From positions 1-64,000 of the forward strand of contig NZ_LBIC01000009.1 in the NCBI RefSeq assembly GCF_001005725.1: a DNA stretch of 64,000 nt, given 5' to 3'. Of this stretch, positions 62,001 through 64,000 are shown piece by piece; position 1 is the first letter of the stretch; every line of letters starts with the position of its first letter. Position numbers and translations under genes: made by a program. The notes beneath the pieces were generated by a model. It ran no database searches. It was not told where the DNA came from and saw nothing but the letters and a program-made list of their open reading frames with translations. Source of the stretch: Sphingobium chungbukense. GTDB lineage: Bacteria > Pseudomonadota > Alphaproteobacteria > Sphingomonadales > Sphingomonadaceae.

Positions 62001-64000
62001 CGCTCGTGGACAATGGCCTTGAGATTGGGTCGGTTCCCGAAGGTCTGTCGAGCCATTATCAACTTCAGACCGCAGTCCTCGGCCAGGTCAACCTCGTGAA
62101 CGCGGCAGGTCTCACGCTCAACTTCTGGGACGGCAGCGCGGTCGATCATCTGAGCAACGGCCAGATCGATGGCGGCGACGGCATCTGGTCGCTCGAACAT
62201 GCAAGCTGGACCGACGCAGACGGCCTCGTGAGCAAGTCGATGCAGCCGCAGCCGGGCTTCGCCATCTTTGGCGGCGCAGCCGGCACGGTCACCGTCGATA
62301 ACATCCAAGGAGCGGTCGTGACCGCCGGCATGCAGTTCGCATCCGACGGCTATCTGCTGCAAGGCGATGCGCTGACCCTGGGCGAGGCTGCAACCGTGGT
62401 GAGGGTCGGGGCCGGTACGGCTACGGACGAGACCATGGTCGCCCGCATCGACGCTCAGCTGACCGGCAGCGGTGGATTGACGAAGACCGGCGCTGGAACG
62501 CTGCTCCTGGCATCCTCCAATGATTTCACCGGCGGCACGACCATCGGCGAAGGCACGGTCGTCGGCACAGGAGGCAGCTTTGGCAGCGGCGCGATCGTCA
62601 ATGAGGCTCGTCTGGTCCTGGCGCAGGACAGCGACGGGACGCTCGCCAATGATCTTTCCGGTTCTGGATCGTTCGTCAAAGCCGGAGCAGGCACGCTCAC
62701 CTACTCAGGGGATGGCCATGCCTATGATGGCACGACGTCCATCGAAGAGGGCACGCTGCTTCTGACCGGTTCGCTTGGAGGCAGCAGCCAGATACTGGCA
62801 GGCGCGACGCTCCAGGTCGGCGACGGCGCAGCCGCTGGCGATTTGCTTGGCGCGACACGCAATGACGGCACGCTCATCTTCGCACGCTCGGACGATTATG
62901 ACTATGAGGGCGCCCTCTCAGGTGCAGGATCGCTGATCAAGCGCGGGGATGGTCTCCTGACGCTGTCAGGAGAATATAGCTACACGGGTTCGACGGTCGT
63001 TGAGGCAGGAAGGATCGCGCTTAACTCCGTACTCGATCCGGCCACGAATCTCGTCATGACCGGCGGGTCGTTCGAACTGGGCGATCAGCATCAGGAAGTC
63101 TCGAGCCTCAGCGGAACGGACGGCACCATCGCCATCGGCTCATCTGGCCAACTTACCGTCAACCAGTCGGTCAACACCGAGTTCGCCGGTGGGTTCACAG
63201 GGTCGGGAACCTTCGTCAAGACCGGCGATGGCCGGCTCAACCTGACAGGTGACAGTCAGACTTTCACCGGCTCGACCCTGGTTCAAGGTGGGCGCCTTGC
63301 GGTCAACGGCACCCTTGGCGGCCTTGTCGGCGTCTCGGGAACAGGCAGCATCGGAGGCAACGGCACGATCGGTGGGCTCGTCGTCCAGAATGGCGGCACG
63401 GCTGCACCGGGCAATTCGATCGGTCTTCTTCATGTCGCCGGCAATGTGACCTTTGAGGCCGGGTCCATATTCGAGGTCGAGGCGAGCCCGGATCTGGGCA
63501 CGGATGGATTTGGCATCGCCGACCGGATCGAGGTTGCCGGAACGGCCGCCATCGAGGGTGGGACGGTCCAGGTGGTTGCAGAGGGCAGCAATTATGCTCC
63601 CGAGACGACCTACAAGATCCTCTCTGCCAATGGAGGCGTTATCGGCACATTCGAAGGGTCGGCGGACAATTATGCCTATCTCGACAGCTGGCTGAGCTAT
63701 GACCAGAAGAATGTCTATCTCAGCCTGATGCGCAACGATATCGACTTTGCGGCGGCGGTTTCCACGCCCAACCAGAAGTCGACCGCGAGCGCTGTGGAAG
63801 CATTGGGCTTCACCAATGAAATCTACCGTGCGGCAATCAGGCTGAGCGAGACCGAAGCCGGCAACGCCTTCGACCAGCTCTCGGGCGAGATCCACATGTC
63901 GGCGACGACGGCTCTCTATGAAGACAGCCGCCAGTCGCGTTCGGCAGTCCTGGGGCGCTTGAGCAATGCTCACCAATCGGGCGTCGGCTTCTGGATGCAG
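56087..64000 (+). CDS. Giant type V autotransporter, passenger and start of beta domain (partial)
   Basis: An unbroken frame of 2638 codons runs off the window. It begins with a signal peptide (MKIGALQTVSSAALAIALAV with SPAQAQ). Up to about 58.1 kb it has repeats of the form GAGSxWT / LxVGxxGxGxLxIxxGG, like T5SS/PEP-CTERM-associated repeats; then many GTLTKTGSGTLxLxGxNxYxGGT beta-strand repeats, including SGSGGSLVKTGSGALTLSGA and TLNFWDGSA with VDGGDG. Large modules recur (60.0-60.9 kb with 61.7-62.6 kb). The end (VEALGFTNEIYRAAIRLSET) is the region just before the barrel, which lies outside. Likely surface-exposed adhesion or biofilm protein. Confidence 0.85.
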   Translation, partial: MKIGALQTVSSAALAIALAVSPAQAQVTTWLGGTVGAEQDWSTGTNWSGGVPASGSDARIDGAASPSVSLSAGAGQANILRIGTGANGLLQISNGASLETNTGMMGSNAGSAGVASITGAGTNWTSEWLFLGLQGAGTLDVSDGAHAESAILALGANPTGSGFLTISGGGSVATNSAVIGDQGIGNVIVNGGALTAAALSVGNYAGATGNVILVGPGSSLTSSSATMVVGGSGSGYVNVWNGASVLSSGTLNIGTYAGSHGEVVVSGAGSSIDAASTTSAAMILGDRGTGVLNISDGGTVNVVGGSGTLRIASQSGSAAELRIGGNGAAAAAGSLNAQNVVFGAGEGAILFNHTDADYQFAANILGSGSIQQLAGTTRLLGLNSYTGGTTITGGRLIGDSDSLTGSISLNYPGHLEFDQASDGIFAGQITGFGDVTKSGAGQLTLAGGNSVRSLSVTEGSLLVSADLSSNSGKIDGELNPIVKVSGSAASWASNGLLNVGDAAQGTLQISGGGQVSSRAGVIGGLGGSVGHVTIEGAGSQWSSVPGSGPLTIGQLGAAYVDIEDGGALYTQGANIATFGSGKGVVTLSGAGSTWQNNGSLVVGQVGAGQGSGNFVNVLDGAALATDQLLIGGDDNFNGSGIVQVSGADSSLVARTAASVGHGGVGTLVVADGGVVDVEAAGISGAGILSVGLRPGSVGTLAIGAMSDEAAQAAGLVKASAIVLGSSFDRIVLNHTDDAYVLSSTIAGAGSLNVYGGTSSLTGSNSYTGGTFIRGGVLEIASEGALGTGAVEIGGGSTPTATLRFAADTDFTRDIHLATNTSRLDVGDHDVILSGDISSGATVSLQKNGAGSLTLRGANSYLGNTWLNEGSLIGDADSFANGFIVTADDTRLILDEGSDTIFANQIRGTGTFVKRGLGTVDLTAENGFSGGMVVEAGILTTSVTGAFGAGTVDVHAGAGARVGGVAEAGHIRVSNDGDFSFEGEATGAQARIVNAATGQLFIDDLASAGTSIGSVSGEGSVVLGSKSLTLGGLNQDDVISGVISGSGGSLVKTGSGALTLSGANTYSGGTTLLSGTLGLGHSGALGSGGLVMAGGTTLDYLVSGDFGDEVRLVLDGNAKLNVGSGLTVNQNGALLGTGGFEKTGAGTLHLWSPVAYGFAPSEPGNSYEGDTTVSAGQLVLHGPNAISDLSGVTVASGAGMLLSSDYYGNGETIGSLAGAGLVDLGTRELITGGNGRSTIFSGNIQGTGTLVKTGAGAMTLASDQSYTGPTFVEGGRLTVNGALASGYVGVDDGASLGGAGTIAGDVFVNSGGRILGTSGQTLTMNDLTLGAGSMIDANLASPSETGLLRVNGDLRLNGATLNVISAGGTALDAGVYRVIEYGGALYNNTPLGISSYPSSMALGDLGIQTAVAGQVNLVSAQGLTLNFWDGSAAANLNNGIVDGGDGLWSASAHSWTDMDGAVTLTRATNAMAVFQGAAGHVTVDGTIATNGIQFAVDGYDLAGGILDIGAGNTIRVGDGTAEGAAYGAVIGSTIQGNGTLAKTDLGTLTLTGDNSYEGGTVIYAGTLVGSSGSLGSGDILTAGALVIDQDDNGTLAQDISGLGTLTKTGSGTLALTGANSYHGGTTLNGGGIVTRTTGGLGTGNVNVLSGLLSFEEGATAGSLGIANDGTVEFTDTASAADAQIANRGQTSFWNEATGGAALIVNSDGGDTNFFDTSSAGTARISNSGAGSEVWFFDAATAGSASLTNDGGRLIFRNTSSAGQASINNVAGTIIFADASSADEATITHGGGTLSLANLTTGGLAIGSLDGAGAVNLADKTLTLGGLNADNLLSGAISGEGGSLVKIGTGTLTLEGVNDYSGTTLVSSGSLKVDGSIATGATVADGATLSGTGTLAGTVTIADGGHLAGRAGQTLNLGALALSAGSIVDLEIGAPTQVAAFDVAGDLTLDGTLNMTRALDFMPGVTRLFDYGGALVDNGLEIGSVPEGLSSHYQLQTAVLGQVNLVNAAGLTLNFWDGSAVDHLSNGQIDGGDGIWSLEHASWTDADGLVSKSMQPQPGFAIFGGAAGTVTVDNIQGAVVTAGMQFASDGYLLQGDALTLGEAATVVRVGAGTATDETMVARIDAQLTGSGGLTKTGAGTLLLASSNDFTGGTTIGEGTVVGTGGSFGSGAIVNEARLVLAQDSDGTLANDLSGSGSFVKAGAGTLTYSGDGHAYDGTTSIEEGTLLLTGSLGGSSQILAGATLQVGDGAAAGDLLGATRNDGTLIFARSDDYDYEGALSGAGSLIKRGDGLLTLSGEYSYTGSTVVEAGRIALNSVLDPATNLVMTGGSFELGDQHQEVSSLSGTDGTIAIGSSGQLTVNQSVNTEFAGGFTGSGTFVKTGDGRLNLTGDSQTFTGSTLVQGGRLAVNGTLGGLVGVSGTGSIGGNGTIGGLVVQNGGTAAPGNSIGLLHVAGNVTFEAGSIFEVEASPDLGTDGFGIADRIEVAGTAAIEGGTVQVVAEGSNYAPETTYKILSANGGVIGTFEGSADNYAYLDSWLSYDQKNVYLSLMRNDIDFAAAVSTPNQKSTASAVEALGFTNEIYRAAIRLSETEAGNAFDQLSGEIHMSATTALYEDSRQSRSAVLGRLSNAHQSGVGFWMQ

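Noticed and set aside
56300-63700. Tandem DNA repeats as a CRISPR or satellite array
   Set aside because: Repetition follows codon phase and encodes beta-strand repeats of the autotransporter; there is no spacer structure.

Overview
The window reads as accessory DNA from an alphaproteobacterium of the Sphingomonadaceae. The evidence is high GC with a strong preference for G or C in third codon positions, short purine Shine-Dalgarno sites, and several uncharacterised families (DUF736, DUF6878, DUF6915, pRiA4b ORF-3) that are typical of sphingomonad plasmids and integrative elements. No rRNA, tRNA or CRISPR array was seen. These assignments come from reading the sequence; no database search was run.

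Positions 1 to about 26.2 kb are a conjugative backbone. The order is: antirestriction genes (tail of an ArdC-like protein, an ArdB/KlcA protein), a GHKL ATPase, a TGT-fold protein of the DpdA type, a run of short plasmid-type orphan genes, a broken RelBE pair, an intact Phd/PemK-like toxin-antitoxin pair, ssb, a HEPN-like gene, a DUF2493/SLOG gene and an IS5-type insertion. The mobilisation block follows: a small coiled-coil protein on the minus strand, an intergenic candidate oriT, a ribbon-helix-helix protein, a TraD/VirD4 coupling ATPase and a MobF (TrwC-type) relaxase-helicase. Ribbon-helix-helix, TraD and relaxase genes overlap or nearly touch and look like one transcript.

Positions 26.5 to 31.5 kb are a small cargo and defence patch: a cupin, a translationally coupled minus-strand operon of AbiEi antitoxin, AbiEii toxin and a tyrosine recombinase, a DUF3800 gene and a decayed VapC-like toxin.

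Positions 31.7 to 55.7 kb look like a stress and energy island: two universal stress proteins, TerC, a secreted protein, a triple-PAS HWE histidine kinase with a single-domain response regulator and a double-domain KaiC-like ATPase, a D-lactate-type dehydrogenase, HU, MarR divergent from a ClC channel with CBS domains, a class A beta-lactamase-like lipoprotein, periplasmic DUF4168, DUF2141 and Rap1a/Tai-like proteins, Rnk, NADP-type glutamate dehydrogenase, an extra MreB-like protein, an M48-PDZ protease and a PPP phosphatase. From 56.1 kb to the window edge runs one very long autotransporter passenger that is cut by the end of the window.

The less expected signals are non-coding. Two families of diverged direct repeats occur between backbone genes (4548-4760 with 18717-18925, and 15664-15760 with 20008-20112), each preserving small dyads and their loops. 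There are also interlocking long inverted repeats at 19161-19270, a perfect 18-bp inverted repeat at 41789-41834, paired dyads at 31481-31530, and a minus-strand unit at about 52560-52810 that looks like a promoter plus terminator without a convincing gene.
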